Shown one piece after another: positions 63,141 through 64,000 of a stretch of DNA of 64,000 nt. The DNA is from Athripsodes cinereus (taxonomy: Eukaryota; Arthropoda; Insecta; Trichoptera; Leptoceridae): the NCBI GenBank assembly GCA_947579605.1, contig OX388329.1, positions 29,924,693-29,988,692 on the forward strand. Direction: 5' to 3'. The position numbers were made by a program, and so were the translations under genes. How positions within the stretch are numbered: the stretch's first letter is position 1; the number at the start of each line of letters is the position of its first letter. Below the pieces are notes generated by a model. That model worked only from the letters and a program-made list of their open reading frames with translations. It made no database searches and had not been told where the DNA came from.

Positions 63141-63459
63141 GTGATTAATATTTCTAATCTCTTTACAGACTCCTGTAATTGTCCAAATGTGTCATCGTAA
63201 TGTAAAAAATGAAATTAATTTATGTTGAACATTTATATTTAACTCAGATTTGTTTATAAATTTTCTGCTGTAGGTAATATATGTAGGTACTGATTTATTT
63301 TTTAGGTAGATACCTATTCATTTTAAATTTATAAAAATCCTTATCCACCATTTTTTCAAAATTGAAATTTCAGAATCACAAATGTTAAATTGATAAACAA
63401 TTCTAATTTGAAAAAGTATACAAAAAATTATTCACTTTGTCGGTGTAGGTATAGACAAT
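63141..63459. other. AT-rich spacer
   Basis: Nothing recognised. Confidence 0.4.
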
Positions 63460-63515
63460 GTCCAATGACGTCTCTCTCGAAGAACAAATCAATAGTAGAA
63501 TAAAACACTTTTTTT
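63460..63515. repeat. Half of a GACGTC-type MITE
   Basis: ccaatgacgtctctctcgaa, gaacaaatcaatagtagaat, aaaacactttttttatt match the right half of the fold-back family. Confidence 0.45.
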
Positions 63516-64000
63516 ATTTATTTCTATACAAAAACTATTCTTTAAATAGCCAAATCTATAAAAAAACATCATCGTTAATTTTGTATAATTCTCCATATTG
63601 AATTTTTTATTGAAATTAAAAATGTAAGGCGAAGATAATTTTCTTCGTAATTTTTCTTCCTGTGAATTTGTAAGATATTTTAATAGCCTATCGGATATTC
63701 GAGGCGGAGAAGAATTCATCAGAGATCATTCAAATTGATACAGCCATTCTTGAGTTATAAGTGATGTAACTAACACCACTCTCTTTTATATACATAGATG
63801 TATCATGATAGGTATGATTTAATAAATATAAAAACCAATACATAATAATAAATAATAACAAGTTTGTTCCATTGTTATTGAATTCTCATTAATCAAATGT
63901 TTTGAAGTAGATAAGAAATTCAATAAGTCGATACAATAGAATCAATTCAGTAATTTTATTGTAGGTTTATTCATGTTTAATATCACAAGAAACTGTAAGA
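63516..64000. other. Spacer
   Basis: A minus-strand run of 76 codons (63489-63719) begins MNSSPPRISDRLLKYLTNSQ and is basic and Asn-rich. No family recognised and no splice context; not called as a gene. Confidence 0.3.

Noticed and set aside
63489..63719. 76-aa protein on the minus strand
   Set aside because: AT-rich chance frame without recognised family, splice signal or transcript evidence.

Overview
This is a eukaryotic, very AT-rich, gene-poor window built almost entirely from transposable elements. Lepidoptera is the most likely source: the spacer is rich in words such as taggtacc/ggtacctac, and there are many short RTE-type LINE 3' ends, tRNA-headed SINEs, fold-back MITEs and a Helitron-like end of kinds common in moths and butterflies. 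This is judged from memory of such genomes, not from a database search. No bacterial operon, CRISPR array, rRNA gene or functional tRNA was seen.

Two nearly intact Ty3/Gypsy-type LTR retrotransposons dominate. Gypsy-1 (6904-18665, minus strand, 11.76 kb) has 2,479-bp LTRs with TGCTAC/GTAGCA ends and a 4-bp target duplication (GCAC). It carries a gag with a zinc knuckle and a pol encoding protease, reverse transcriptase, RNase H and integrase. Gypsy-2 (25234-34606, plus strand, 9.37 kb) has LTRs of 2,102 and 1,903 bp and a target duplication ATTA. Its gag has no zinc knuckle but starts with a hydrophobic segment, and its pol is complete. In both, pol lies in the -1 frame relative to gag and an in-frame slippery heptamer sits at the overlap (A_AAA_AAC and U_UUA_AAC). 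Neither has an env reading frame. LTR pairs differ at only two (Gypsy-1) or one (Gypsy-2, plus a 199-bp deletion) positions that I could see, so both insertions look recent. Gypsy-2 lies inside an older piggyBac-like TTAA element. Gypsy-1 lies about 30 bp upstream of a possible splice acceptor of a candidate minus-strand gene (6148-6870).

The rest is older debris: about two dozen 5'-truncated LINE 3' ends (mostly RTE-like, one CR1-like, one with a restriction-like endonuclease domain), two SINE families, a dispersed family called Rep-A here, a Tc1/mariner MITE, several fold-back MITEs, a Helitron-like element and a possible Harbinger transposase remnant. Several are nested with readable target-site duplications (48139-48657, 53032-53567, 58579-58731, 39183-39570, 61330-61690), giving a relative order of insertion. 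Several LINE and SINE 3' ends share a short stem-loop-like tail, which suggests shared retrotransposition machinery.

Host coding content is weak: two adjacent candidate exons on the minus strand (6725-6870 and 6148-6230) and one very tentative exon (18950-19015). Stretches with nothing recognisable are listed as such.
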